DNA of 48,446 nt, taken from contig CANHCU010000014.1 of assembly GCA_947459185.1 (NCBI GenBank), positions 1 to 48,446 on the forward strand. Reading direction: 5' to 3'. The notes below the pieces were generated by a model. The model worked only from the letters and a program-made list of their open reading frames with translations. It had not been told where the DNA came from and did no database searches. This DNA comes from Planctomycetaceae bacterium. Its GTDB lineage: Bacteria; Planctomycetota; Planctomycetia; Pirellulales; UBA1268. Made by a program: the position numbers and the translations under genes. Shown in pieces: positions 1-6,780 of the stretch (its first letter is position 1; every line of letters starts with the position of its first letter).

Positions 1-20
1 ATCCGGTGGCATCGGCCAAT

Positions 21-53
21 AAAAAAAGCTGCCGCCCCCGGAGGGGCGGCAGC
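21..53 (-). terminator. Intrinsic terminator
   Basis: A perfect 11-bp GC-rich stem (28-38 with 43-53) closes a 4-nt loop. On the minus strand it is followed directly by seven T residues (21-27 read as A on plus), the classic rho-independent form. It ends transcripts read leftward, which could start at tRNA-Pro (318-392) or at the candidate RNA between the two. Confidence 0.85.
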
Positions 54-165
54 CGTAGGAACCATTTGGTGGGCTGCATCAACGGCAGGCCCGTCGACTC
101 GCCGCTATCGGCGCAGCCCTCCCGTACAGTCAGTTTGCGTCACTAGACCACCTCCTCTCGTTGAA
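54..165 (-). ncRNA. Candidate structured RNA upstream of the terminator
   Basis: No convincing coding frame lies in 54-317. Read on the minus strand, 119-71 folds as a three-way junction: GGGCTGC (119-113) pairs with GCAGCCC (77-71) and encloses two hairpins (112-101 with loop ATAG; 94-82 with stem ACGG/CCGT). The terminator at 21-53 follows at once. A purine-rich AGGAGGTG stretch sits just upstream (about 158-150). It matches no RNA family I recognise. It could be an independent small RNA, a processed tRNA-Pro trailer or the leader of something lost. The structure is seen; the function is unknown. Confidence 0.3.
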
Positions 166-317
166 GGAATCCCAGCCGTCGCGATCACTGCGAGATCACC
201 GCCGGGCTTTTTTCTCCCCAGCCGTCACCGGGGAACGTCACTTCAATGATAGCCTGGTCGGGCTTGGAGATGAGGGGCGGATGCCACGCCGCTGCCACAG
301 CATGCGGATGATTGAAG

Positions 318-392
318 TCGGGGCGACACGATTCGAACGTGCGACCTCTACGTCCCGAACGTAGCGCTCTAGCCAGGCTGAGCTACGCCCCG
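318..392 (-). tRNA. tRNA-Pro (anticodon CGG)
   Basis: On the minus strand a full cloverleaf can be read: acceptor stem CGGGGCG/CGCCCCG with the C1-G72 pair typical of bacterial tRNA-Pro, D arm with AGCTCAGCCTGG, anticodon stem CTACG/CGTAG around loop TTCGGGA (anticodon CGG), and T arm with GTTCGAAT. The 3' CCA is not encoded (A is followed by CTT), so it must be added by CCA transferase. It reads proline CCG codons. The next terminator downstream is at 21-53. Confidence 0.97.
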
Positions 393-571
393 ATGGGTGC
401 GACCGACAAACCTCAAGAAATCCCGGTTTCGCACATGGGAGAGAATTGAAGATTACCCGCCCGGCCCCCGCAGGACAACGCCGTTGCCAGACAGGCCATG
501 AAAACGCCCGGCAAGCCACAAAATGACGGCGCGGGGGCTATTTCCGGTGAGAAACGTGGGGTTCTCTGTTT

Positions 572-1954
572 TCACTCCGCCAGCGATACGCAGATCAACT
601 CCCGGTCGTTTCGCACGAAAATGCAACGGCCGGCAAACGCAGGATGGCTCCAGACCACCTCGCGACCGAAGCACTCATTGGTGGGGGCCACGAGGTGCGT
701 GCGGCCCAACTCCTCGTAGGCTGCCGGCGTGAGTCGGGCCAGGATCAGGTCGCCCGTCTCGCTGAAGAGCCAGGTGCGGTCGTCCCCGGCAGCGTTGCCC
801 TGCCGGACGAGAAACGCCGTGCCGTGCCGGCCGCGACGGTTGCCCAGCGTCGGCTCGCCTGTCTCCCAGAGCCGCTTGCCCGTGGCGAGATCGACAGCGG
901 TGAGAAATCCCGTCTCGCAGTCGCAGCCGTAGAGCGTGTCGCCGGCGATGAAGGGCGTGCTGTTGGCGCAGTAGACAGCCGACTTCGGATCGCCCCGCCA
1001 GGCGATGCTCGCGGCGGGCTTGTCGGCGGCGAGCGTGTAGAGGGCACCGACACGGCCGATGCCGCTGGCGAACAGCACCTGACCCCGTGGCGTGGCCGCC
1101 ACCTGCGGCGTCATGATCGACATGCCGTAGGCCGGCTTGAGCGGCTGCGACCAGAGCACCGTGCCTGTCGCAGGATCGAGCGCGTTGAGGTTGTCGGCAT
1201 CCCAGATCACCACCTGCCGCACCCCGGCCGACTCGATGATCGACGGCGGACAGTAGCCCGACTCGCTCGCCGAGAGGGCCCGCCAGAGTTCGCGGCCGGT
1301 GTCCTTATCGAAGGCCACCGCCACGCTCCCCTCGCCACCCACCAGGCAGACGAGCCGGTTGCCATCGACGAGCGGATGGCCGCAGAAGCCCCACAGCGGC
1401 GTCGGCGCGGCATAGTCTTTCTTGAAGTCCTTCGACCAGATCACCCGGCCGGTGGTCGCATCGAGGCAGAACAGATTCCCTTCGGCGCCGAGTGTGTAGA
1501 CCTTGCCGTCGGCGACGGTCGGCGTGCACCGTGGCCCTGAGGCATACGAGATTGCATAGGGGCAGTCGTAGTCGTGCTTCCAGAGCAGCCGACCGGTGGC
1601 CGCATCGAGGCAGAGCACTCGCTCGCGGCCGGCAATCGCGTTCCTTTCGTTCGGCGCGTTGGCGACATCGCCTTCGCGGCGGTCGTAATCCATCAGATAG
1701 ACGCGGCCATTGGCCACGGCCGGCCCGGAGTAGCCGCCCTTCACCTCGGTTCGCCACTTCACTGGCAGGCCCGCCGGCGGAATCGCCTTGACGAGCCCGG
1801 TCTCCCGCCACACGCCGTCACGCGCAGGCCCCATCCACTGCGGCCAGTCGTCACCGCGGGCGGCAGGGCTGGGAACCGAGAGAAAGATTGCAAAAACAAC
1901 CGCTGCGATACCGGTGCCGAATGGACCGAAGTGTTGGGAGCAAGGAAGCGTCAT
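572..1954 (-). CDS. Secreted PQQ-type beta-propeller repeat protein
   Basis: 460 residues. The N-terminus has a signal peptide (hydrophobic stretch about residues 14-30, ending SPAARGDD), followed by WPQWMGPARDG, the opening usual in planctomycete PQQ-like proteins. Repeats of the type VxCLDAATGRLLWKHD occur throughout (for example FCLDATTGRVIWSKDF, NALDPATGTVLWSQPL, TAVDLATGKRLWETG), as in BamB and quinoprotein propellers. The quinone-binding and catalytic residues of true dehydrogenases are not evident, so a scaffold or binding role is more likely than an enzyme. The start codon overlaps the stop of the upstream Doc-like toxin gene by 4 nt (ATGA), so it is probably translated by coupling at the end of the toxin-antitoxin operon. 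The fold is firm; the function is unknown. Confidence 0.88.
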   Translation of the reverse strand: MTLPCSQHFGPFGTGIAAVVFAIFLSVPSPAARGDDWPQWMGPARDGVWRETGLVKAIPPAGLPVKWRTEVKGGYSGPAVANGRVYLMDYDRREGDVANAPNERNAIAGRERVLCLDAATGRLLWKHDYDCPYAISYASGPRCTPTVADGKVYTLGAEGNLFCLDATTGRVIWSKDFKKDYAAPTPLWGFCGHPLVDGNRLVCLVGGEGSVAVAFDKDTGRELWRALSASESGYCPPSIIESAGVRQVVIWDADNLNALDPATGTVLWSQPLKPAYGMSIMTPQVAATPRGQVLFASGIGRVGALYTLAADKPAASIAWRGDPKSAVYCANSTPFIAGDTLYGCDCETGFLTAVDLATGKRLWETGEPTLGNRRGRHGTAFLVRQGNAAGDDRTWLFSETGDLILARLTPAAYEELGRTHLVAPTNECFGREVVWSHPAFAGRCIFVRNDRELICVSLAE

Positions 1955-2382
1955 GATGCATCGCGATCGTGAGGGGGTGCGTCGTTCGGTTCCGATGGTG
2001 GCTGGATGCTGACGCGTTGCAGCCAGGCAGAAAAATCCTGCAGCGTCGATTCGCCGGCAGCCAACGCCAGCGTCTGGATCACGGCATCACGCTCATCGCC
2101 GTTGAACCGAATGCCGTTTGACTCGAGGAACAGAGTAGCCGCCAGAAAACCACTCCGCTTGTTGCCGTCGATGAATGGATGATTCTTGACGATGCCGTGC
2201 GCGTAAGCGGCGGCCAGATCGAAGAGCGACGGTGTTTCGTATGCAAAGACGTGTTGCGGTCTGGCCAATGCCGAGAGCAGCAGTCCCTTGTCGCGAACGC
2301 CTGAAGCGCCACCAAAACGCGCCAGCAGTTTGTCGTGAAAGGAGAGGCAGTCCTCTTCCGTCACCCACACCGGCGCGTTCAT
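1951..2382 (-). CDS. doc: Doc-type (Fic fold) toxin
   Basis: 143 residues, the usual length of death-on-curing toxins. The Fic/Doc active-site loop HPFIDGNKR is present at residues 68-76, with His68, Asp72, Asn74 and Arg76 in place. Doc proteins of this family phosphorylate elongation factor Tu and halt translation; the substrate here is inferred from the family. The gene overlaps the AbrB-type antitoxin upstream by 4 nt (2379-2382) and the PQQ-propeller gene downstream by 4 nt (1951-1954), so all three are probably cotranscribed and coupled. All active-site residues are intact, so the toxin should be functional. Confidence 0.92.
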   Translation of the reverse strand: MNAPVWVTEEDCLSFHDKLLARFGGASGVRDKGLLLSALARPQHVFAYETPSLFDLAAAYAHGIVKNHPFIDGNKRSGFLAATLFLESNGIRFNGDERDAVIQTLALAAGESTLQDFSAWLQRVSIQPPSEPNDAPPHDRDAS

Positions 2383-2609
2383 TTTGCGAGTTCGTTCAAG
2401 GCGTTGCGATACCGCTGGATCAGATCGTCAGCAATGGCTGCCTTTTCAGCAAAACCAGGACGGTGAGCCGAAAGTCGGACTGACCCCTCTGCTGCCTCTG
2501 TAAGGTAGAGGTGGTCGCCTTCCTTGACGTTCAGCAACGCCAGGGCCTCCGTGGGGATGATCACGCCCAGCGAGTTACCGACACGACGAATTTTGAGATC
2601 AAGGGTCAT
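2379..2609 (-). CDS. AbrB/MazE-type antitoxin
   Basis: 76 residues. The N-terminal half is a swapped-hairpin AbrB domain, with the RRVGNSLGVIIPTEAL signature at residues 7-22; the C-terminal half (about 45-76) is charged and helical, as expected for the toxin-wrapping tail. It should neutralise the Doc-like toxin encoded next and repress its own promoter. AbrB partners for Doc, in place of Phd, are a known recombination of modules. The promoter at 2616-2644 places the transcription start at or within a few bases of the ATG, so there is no Shine-Dalgarno site and the mRNA is probably leaderless. Confidence 0.9.
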   Translation of the reverse strand: MTLDLKIRRVGNSLGVIIPTEALALLNVKEGDHLYLTEAAEGSVRLSAHRPGFAEKAAIADDLIQRYRNALNELAK

Positions 2610-2615
2610 GTTGTA

Positions 2616-2644
2616 ACTATAGTGGGAACGCAGGGCGATTTCAA
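2616..2644 (-). promoter_or_regulatory. Sigma-70-type promoter and palindrome of the AbrB-Doc operon
   Basis: Minus strand: TTGAAA (2644-2639), a 17-nt spacer, then TATAGT (2621-2616). Only 6 nt separate the -10 from the antitoxin ATG at 2609. The -10 lies inside the perfect palindrome ACTATAGT (2616-2623), a candidate operator. The -35 overlaps the stop codon of recJ, so the toxin-antitoxin operon has its own promoter in the tail of the upstream gene. Confidence 0.7.
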
Positions 2645-4428
2645 GACGAGGTTATCGCCGGCGTCGGCAGTTCGACGCCTACGTCGATGCCCTCTGGCCG
2701 CCAGTCGATGATCTCCATCTCGGCGGTGCGGCGGCCGCGGAACTCGTTGATCTTCGGCTTGAAGGCGACATGGAAGGGCTGGCCCGGCGCGGGGAGATGC
2801 GGCAGCCACTCCGCGCCGCCGAACGCCACGCCGCGAACCTTCGCGCCATGCTGTGTGAGGTTCATGGAGATGTGCCTGGCGCCACCGCCGATCGTCCGCG
2901 GCGGCTCAACCAGACGCACGCCCGAGGCGCAGAGGATCGGCCGACGGTTGCTCTGACCAAACGGCGACAGTCGTTCGAGTTGCTGGACTGTGTCGAGCGT
3001 GAGGCCGGCGAGCGTCGTCTCGCCGTCGAGCGTGATCTGCGGCAGTCGCAGGCTCGCCGGCATGCGTTGCCTCACGGCCGCCAGGAAGGCCCTGCGGAAG
3101 TCTTCGATCCTGCCGTCTTCGATCCGCAGGCCCGCCGCGGCCGCGTGGCCGCCGCAGGTGAGCAGATATTCGCGGCAGGCCATGAGAGCCTCGTGCACAT
3201 CAAACCCCGGCACGCTCCGCACGCTGCCGATCGCAGGCCGGCCCTGATGCTCGTCGCGGGAGATCATCACGATCGGCCGATGCCACCGCTCCGCCAGCCG
3301 CCCTGCCACGATGCCGATCACGCCGGCATGCCAGCCGCGGTCGGCCAGCACGAGTGCCGGGTCGGCCTCGGGATCAAACTGCTCCTTGACCTGCTTGGCA
3401 GCGGCCAGCTGGATGCTTCGTTCCTCGGTCTCACGGCGGGAGTTGAGCTCATGGACGTAGTCGGCCAGCTGCACGGCTCGTGCAGTGTCACTCGTGGTCA
3501 GCAGTTCGATGCCGCAGGCGGCCTGACCGAGGCGACCGGCGGCATTGAGCCTTGGCGCCAGCCGAAACGCGATGTCCTCGCTGTCGATCTGCGACTTCTC
3601 GTCCAGCTTGGCCAGCTCGAGGAGCCGCGCGATGCCCGGCCCTCCCCGCTTCCGCAGGCACTCGAGGCCATGCTTCACATAGATCCTGTTCTCGTCGAGC
3701 AGCGGCACGACGTCGGCCACCGTGCCGAGCGCGGCATAGCCAATCGACTTGAGCAGCATCTCACGCAGTCGGGGTGTGACCTGCTTCGCTCCAGAGGCTC
3801 TCGTGGCGATCGCCCAGGCCAGCTTGAAGGCCACGCCCGCGCCGCAGAGTTCGCCGAAGGGGTAATCAGCCCCCGGCAGTCGGGGATGCACGAGCACGTC
3901 GGCATCTGGGAGCGTGTCGGCGAGGTTATGGTGATCGGTGATGATGAGTTCCAGGCCCAACTCTCGCGCCCGTGTTGCCTCCTTCACGCTGGCGATGCCG
4001 CAGTCGACCGTGACGACCACCTGCGCACCACGGGCCGCGAGCGTCTCGATCGCCTCGGCGTTGAGGCCGTAACCTTCCTCGAACCGGTCGGGCACATACC
4101 AGCTCACCTTCGCGTCGATCGCCTCGAGGCAGCTCATCAGGATCGCGGTGGCGCACATGCCGTCGGCGTCGTAGTCGCCGTAGACCACGATTGGCCGGCC
4201 GGCCCGCGCCGCCGCCAGCAGCCGGTCCGCTGCCGCCGGGATGCCGGGCAGCAGGTCGGGATCGCGGAGGTCGGCCATCGTGCCGCCGAGGAAGGAGCGG
4301 ACGGCCGGAGCGTCGGTCAGCCCCCGTGCCACAAGGAGCCTCGCCGCGATGGCGGAGACGCCGGCCGACCGTTCGATCGACTCCACCAGGCCACGGTCGT
4401 GCGGCAGAATCAGCCAGCATTTCGGCAC
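2641..4428 (-). CDS. recJ: Single-stranded-DNA-specific exonuclease RecJ
   Basis: 595 residues, the usual length. The DHH phosphoesterase core is complete: GDYDADGMC (residues 84-92), VDCG (141-144), TDHH (164-167), GTVADVVPL (235-243) and RLNAAGRLG (293-301). The DHHA1 motif GGHAAAAG is at 426-433, followed by the nucleic-acid-binding C-terminal domain. RecJ degrades single-stranded DNA 5' to 3' with Mn2+ or Mg2+ in recombination and mismatch repair. The start is a GTG at 4428 with GGGAG eight bases upstream. A TATACT sequence on the minus strand at 4466-4461 may be the -10, but no good -35 is visible. The AbrB-Doc operon follows on the same strand. Confidence 0.97.
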   Translation of the reverse strand: MPKCWLILPHDRGLVESIERSAGVSAIAARLLVARGLTDAPAVRSFLGGTMADLRDPDLLPGIPAAADRLLAAARAGRPIVVYGDYDADGMCATAILMSCLEAIDAKVSWYVPDRFEEGYGLNAEAIETLAARGAQVVVTVDCGIASVKEATRARELGLELIITDHHNLADTLPDADVLVHPRLPGADYPFGELCGAGVAFKLAWAIATRASGAKQVTPRLREMLLKSIGYAALGTVADVVPLLDENRIYVKHGLECLRKRGGPGIARLLELAKLDEKSQIDSEDIAFRLAPRLNAAGRLGQAACGIELLTTSDTARAVQLADYVHELNSRRETEERSIQLAAAKQVKEQFDPEADPALVLADRGWHAGVIGIVAGRLAERWHRPIVMISRDEHQGRPAIGSVRSVPGFDVHEALMACREYLLTCGGHAAAAGLRIEDGRIEDFRRAFLAAVRQRMPASLRLPQITLDGETTLAGLTLDTVQQLERLSPFGQSNRRPILCASGVRLVEPPRTIGGGARHISMNLTQHGAKVRGVAFGGAEWLPHLPAPGQPFHVAFKPKINEFRGRRTAEMEIIDWRPEGIDVGVELPTPAITSS

Positions 4429-4525
4429 GGTTCGACTCCCTTCGGAAAATGTTCAGTGGGAGTATACGGGAATCCCCTGGCCGCGCTGCCGCGGTGATGT
4501 TCGCGGGAGGATGTGCTGGGCATTG

Positions 4526-4560
4526 TTGACGGCCGGGACATTCAGCCACTATTTTAGTGG
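4526..4560 (+). promoter_or_regulatory. Promoter and inverted-repeat operator of the RHH-PIN module
   Basis: TTGACG (4526-4531), an 18-nt spacer, then TATTTT (4550-4555). A perfect 6-bp inverted repeat, CCACTA-TTT-TAGTGG (4546-4560), lies exactly over the -10 element, as expected for autorepression by the ribbon-helix-helix antitoxin. The leader is about 65 nt long, unlike the other two toxin-antitoxin modules here. Confidence 0.6.
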
Positions 4561-4628
4561 ATAGGTGTTTTGATGGATATCAGCCGGGAAGTTCGCGGCG
4601 GTCATTGTGACGCCATGTGAGGTGTCTG

Positions 4629-4895
4629 ATGGTGAAAACGCAGATTCAGATTCCCGACGAACTCTACCGCCGGGTCAAGCGGCTTGCCGAGGCTCAAGAG
4701 TGGACGCTGGCCGAGACGCTCCGACGAGGTGCAGAGTTGCTCCTGGCAAGTCGCCCACTTCCGCGCGCGGCCGACGGGTGGACACTCCAGCCGCCGGCCA
4801 ACACGCAGCTCCGAGTTGATCCGTTCGCCGATCCCGCGTGGCGAGACGACGCGAATCTCGGAACGGCCGCAAGCAGGCTGAAGCGACGCACATGA
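4629..4895 (+). CDS. vapB: Ribbon-helix-helix antitoxin (VapB-like)
   Basis: 88 residues from the ATG at 4629; a GTGAGG sequence 6 nt upstream supports this start over the ATG at 4617. The N-terminus KTQIQIPDELYRRVKRLAE is a typical RHH (CopG/MetJ-type) beta strand and helix that inserts into the major groove. The C-terminal region (about 40-88) is proline- and charge-rich and should bind and block the PIN toxin encoded 18 nt downstream. A palindrome over the promoter -10 (4546-4560) is the probable operator. Assignment to the VapB role rests on fold and position. Confidence 0.85.
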   Translation: MVKTQIQIPDELYRRVKRLAEAQEWTLAETLRRGAELLLASRPLPRAADGWTLQPPANTQLRVDPFADPAWRDDANLGTAASRLKRRT

Positions 4896-4913
4896 TCGGG
4901 CGGAGGACAAGGC

Positions 4914-5345
4914 ATGCTTGTGTGTGACACGAACGTCCTGTTTCCTGCGCTCGAGGCATCGCACCCCAACCATTCCGCCGCCCGCGTCTGGCTGGAGTCG
5001 ATGGTTGAAGACGAATCATTCGCACTGTGTGAACTCGTGCTCACGGAGGTCTATACACTCCTGCGAAATGCTTCGATCTGTGCCAGGCCGCTTTCGGCAG
5101 CCGCGGCCATCGCCGTCATTGAAAATCTGCGCAGCAATCCAGCGTGGCTTGTTCTCGACTACCCGGGGCCGGGCCTCATGGACAAAGTATGGTCAGCGGC
5201 CCGCGGCACTGAATCGGCTCGTCGCATCTACGACATTCGGCTCGCGCTCACGTTGCGACATCATGGCGTGAGTCATTTTGCGACCGTCAACCATCGTGAT
5301 TTCAAGGGTTTCGGCTTTGAAAAGGTCTGGAACCCGCTTTCGTGA
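4914..5345 (+). CDS. vapC: PIN-domain ribonuclease toxin (VapC-like)
   Basis: 143 residues, the normal PIN toxin size. The metal-binding acidic set is present: Asp5 in LVCDTNVLFPAL, a Glu in LVLTEVYTLL (about residue 45), and acidic residues in YDIRLA (about 115) and near the C-terminal VNHRDFKGF. VapC toxins cleave RNA, often tRNA or the 23S sarcin-ricin loop; the target here cannot be read from sequence. It lies 18 nt after the RHH antitoxin and is surely cotranscribed with it. The catalytic residues look intact. Confidence 0.9.
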   Translation: MLVCDTNVLFPALEASHPNHSAARVWLESMVEDESFALCELVLTEVYTLLRNASICARPLSAAAAIAVIENLRSNPAWLVLDYPGPGLMDKVWSAARGTESARRIYDIRLALTLRHHGVSHFATVNHRDFKGFGFEKVWNPLS

Positions 5346-5384
5346 TCGCCCTGCGTAGAGAACCCTGTCAGCCATCGGAAAGTC

Positions 5385-5414
5385 TTGACAATCTGTACAC
5401 TGGTCATGTACAGT
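5385..5414 (+). promoter_or_regulatory. Promoter with TGTACA operator of the Phd-PIN module
   Basis: TTGACA (5385-5390) is followed by TACAGT (5409-5414, 18-nt spacer) or TGTACA (5407-5412, 16-nt spacer). A perfect inverted repeat, CTGTACA-N7-TGTACAG (5393-5413), fills the core promoter. TGTACA is the known core of YefM (Phd family) operators. The antitoxin ATG at 5422 is only 7 nt past the -10, so the transcript is probably leaderless. Confidence 0.75.
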
Positions 5415-5421
5415 GGTCTTT

Positions 5422-5646
5422 ATGAAGATAACAGCATCGCTTTTCAAGGCGCAATGTCTGCGACTACTCGATCAGGTCAGTCGCACCGGTGAGGAGCTTG
5501 TCATCCTCAAGCGGGGTCGGCCCGTGGCGAGGGTCGTTCCTGCACGCGAGGAAAAACCCTGGGTTGCGCTCCGCGGCAGGGGAGAGTTCAGCGGTGATCC
5601 GTTCGCGAGCGTTGTCGACGAGGCAGACATCGAAGCACTGCAATGA
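5422..5646 (+). CDS. Phd/YefM-family antitoxin
   Basis: 74 residues from the ATG at 5422; an upstream in-frame GTG at 5413 lies inside the promoter and is rejected. The sequence KITASLFKAQCLRLLDQV followed by ILKRGRPVARVVP is the Phd/YefM DNA-binding fold. The C-terminal acidic tail (SVVDEADIEAL) is the toxin-binding part. It should repress through the TGTACA palindrome at 5393-5413 and neutralise the PIN toxin downstream. Phd-type antitoxins paired with PIN toxins are common. Confidence 0.9.
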   Translation: MKITASLFKAQCLRLLDQVSRTGEELVILKRGRPVARVVPAREEKPWVALRGRGEFSGDPFASVVDEADIEALQ

Positions 5647-5676
5647 CAAGGCATTGCAACAAAAAAGCAGTGCAAT
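5635..5676 (+). repeat. Overlapping inverted repeats at the antitoxin/toxin junction
   Basis: TGCAATG (5639-5645) and CATTGCA (5652-5658) form a perfect 7-bp inverted repeat around the antitoxin stop codon. CACTGC (5636-5641) can instead pair with GCAGTG (5667-5672) across an A6 run. The two folds exclude each other, so this short intergenic stretch could set the antitoxin:toxin ratio. The repeats are seen; the role is inferred. Confidence 0.4.
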
Positions 5677-5689
5677 AAAGAGCATTGGG

Positions 5690-6097
5690 ATGACGAAGCC
5701 GCCTCTTCTCGATACGCATGTCTGGGTCTGGTGGATGATCGGGGATCCCCGGCTCTCCAAGCGGGAACGCGCGGCATTGGATGACCTGCCAAGCGGCAGT
5801 CGGCCCAGGCTCTGCGACATCAGTCTGTGGGAAGTCGCATTGCTCGTGCAGTTGGGGCGGCTGCGGCTCGACGACGATCTGGAGGAATGGCTTCGCATTG
5901 CCGCCTCACCGGCCACGGTTGAACTGCAGCCGATTACCCCTGCGGTGGTCGCGGAAATGACGCGTCTTCCATCGACGTTTCACCAGGATCCGGCCGATCG
6001 GCTCATCGTGGCCACGGCGAGGGCGGCGGGCTTCCCGCTGGCCACGCATGATGCCCGCATTCGCCGCTCGCGGCTCGCGGTGCTCTGGTCGGTCTGA
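5690..6097 (+). CDS. vapC: PIN-domain toxin (VapC-like, second copy)
   Basis: 135 residues from the ATG at 5690. The frame stays open upstream to 5489, but that part overlaps the antitoxin and is not coding-like. PIN residues are present: Asp8 (LLDTHVWVWW), Glu in ISLWEVALL (about 48), Asp in DPADRLIVATA (about 104) and Asp in LATHDARI (about 122). It belongs to the PIN branch that pairs with Phd-type antitoxins and is unlike the PIN toxin at 4914, so the two modules have separate origins. It lies 43 nt after its antitoxin, with inverted repeats in between that may tune its translation. The RNA target is unknown. Confidence 0.9.
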   Translation: MTKPPLLDTHVWVWWMIGDPRLSKRERAALDDLPSGSRPRLCDISLWEVALLVQLGRLRLDDDLEEWLRIAASPATVELQPITPAVVAEMTRLPSTFHQDPADRLIVATARAAGFPLATHDARIRRSRLAVLWSV

Positions 6098-6232
6098 CCG
6101 CGGGAAATCCCGGGCAGACCGTGGACAAGCCTCGCCACGAACCGTAAAACCTCGCTCAGCGGCGGACCCTTTCACGCACCTCACCTGAGGTTGTAGCCCG
6201 CTATGACCGTCGCCTTCTCGGAGCATGTTCTC

Positions 6233-6730
6233 ATGTCGATCGCCGATATCGTCCTGCCAAAGATGCCCGTCAAGCCGAAGCGTGAGGACCTGGCGAAAGA
6301 TACGGTGCTCTGCGACCACTGCACCGCCAAGTGCTGCCGCTATTTTGCGCTGCCGCTGGAGACGCCGACCACGCGGGAGGAGTTTGAATACATCCGCTGG
6401 TTCCTCCTTCACGACCACGCCTCGGTATTCACCGAGGATGGCGACTGGTATGTCTGCGTGCACACCGTCTGCAAGCACCTGCAGGACGACCACCGCTGCG
6501 GCATCTACGAGACGCGGCCGCAGATCTGTCGGGAATACACGACCAAGGACTGCGAATACGAAGACGACTGGGTCTACGACCAGTATTTCGAGACGGCCGA
6601 GCAGGTCGTGGAATACATGGACGCGGTGCTCGGCCCGGGCGGCATGGAAGTCGGCGACGGACGCAAGAAGAAAAACCGCAACAAGTCGATCCGCAGCCAG
6701 AAGCCCCCGCTCCTGCCGGTACTGGGGTAG
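6233..6730 (+). CDS. YkgJ-family cysteine-cluster protein
   Basis: 165 residues from the ATG at 6233, which has GGAG nine bases upstream and starts at the MSIADIVLP point usual in relatives; an ATG at 6203 would add ten residues. Cysteines at about 27, 30, 34, 35, 75, 80, 89, 99 and 107 include the CDHCTAKCC and RCGIYETRPQICREY motifs of the YkgJ (CxxCxxxCC) family, thought to bind zinc or an iron-sulfur cluster. The molecular role of the family is not established. The C-terminus is basic (about 143-155). A glycosyltransferase gene follows about 50 nt downstream and may be cotranscribed. Confidence 0.88.
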   Translation: MSIADIVLPKMPVKPKREDLAKDTVLCDHCTAKCCRYFALPLETPTTREEFEYIRWFLLHDHASVFTEDGDWYVCVHTVCKHLQDDHRCGIYETRPQICREYTTKDCEYEDDWVYDQYFETAEQVVEYMDAVLGPGGMEVGDGRKKKNRNKSIRSQKPPLLPVLG

Positions 6731-6780
6731 CAGACCGTGCGGCGATGGCTCTCGCGTCGGTTCGAGGAGGCCGCATGATC

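Noticed and set aside
644-1540. Open frame of about 298 codons on the plus strand
   Set aside because: Antisense to the PQQ-propeller gene; Arg/Pro-rich composition typical of a shadow frame in high-GC DNA and no domain.
2770-4497. Open frame of 575 codons on the plus strand
   Set aside because: Exactly antisense to recJ, which has full motifs; no recognisable domain in the plus frame.
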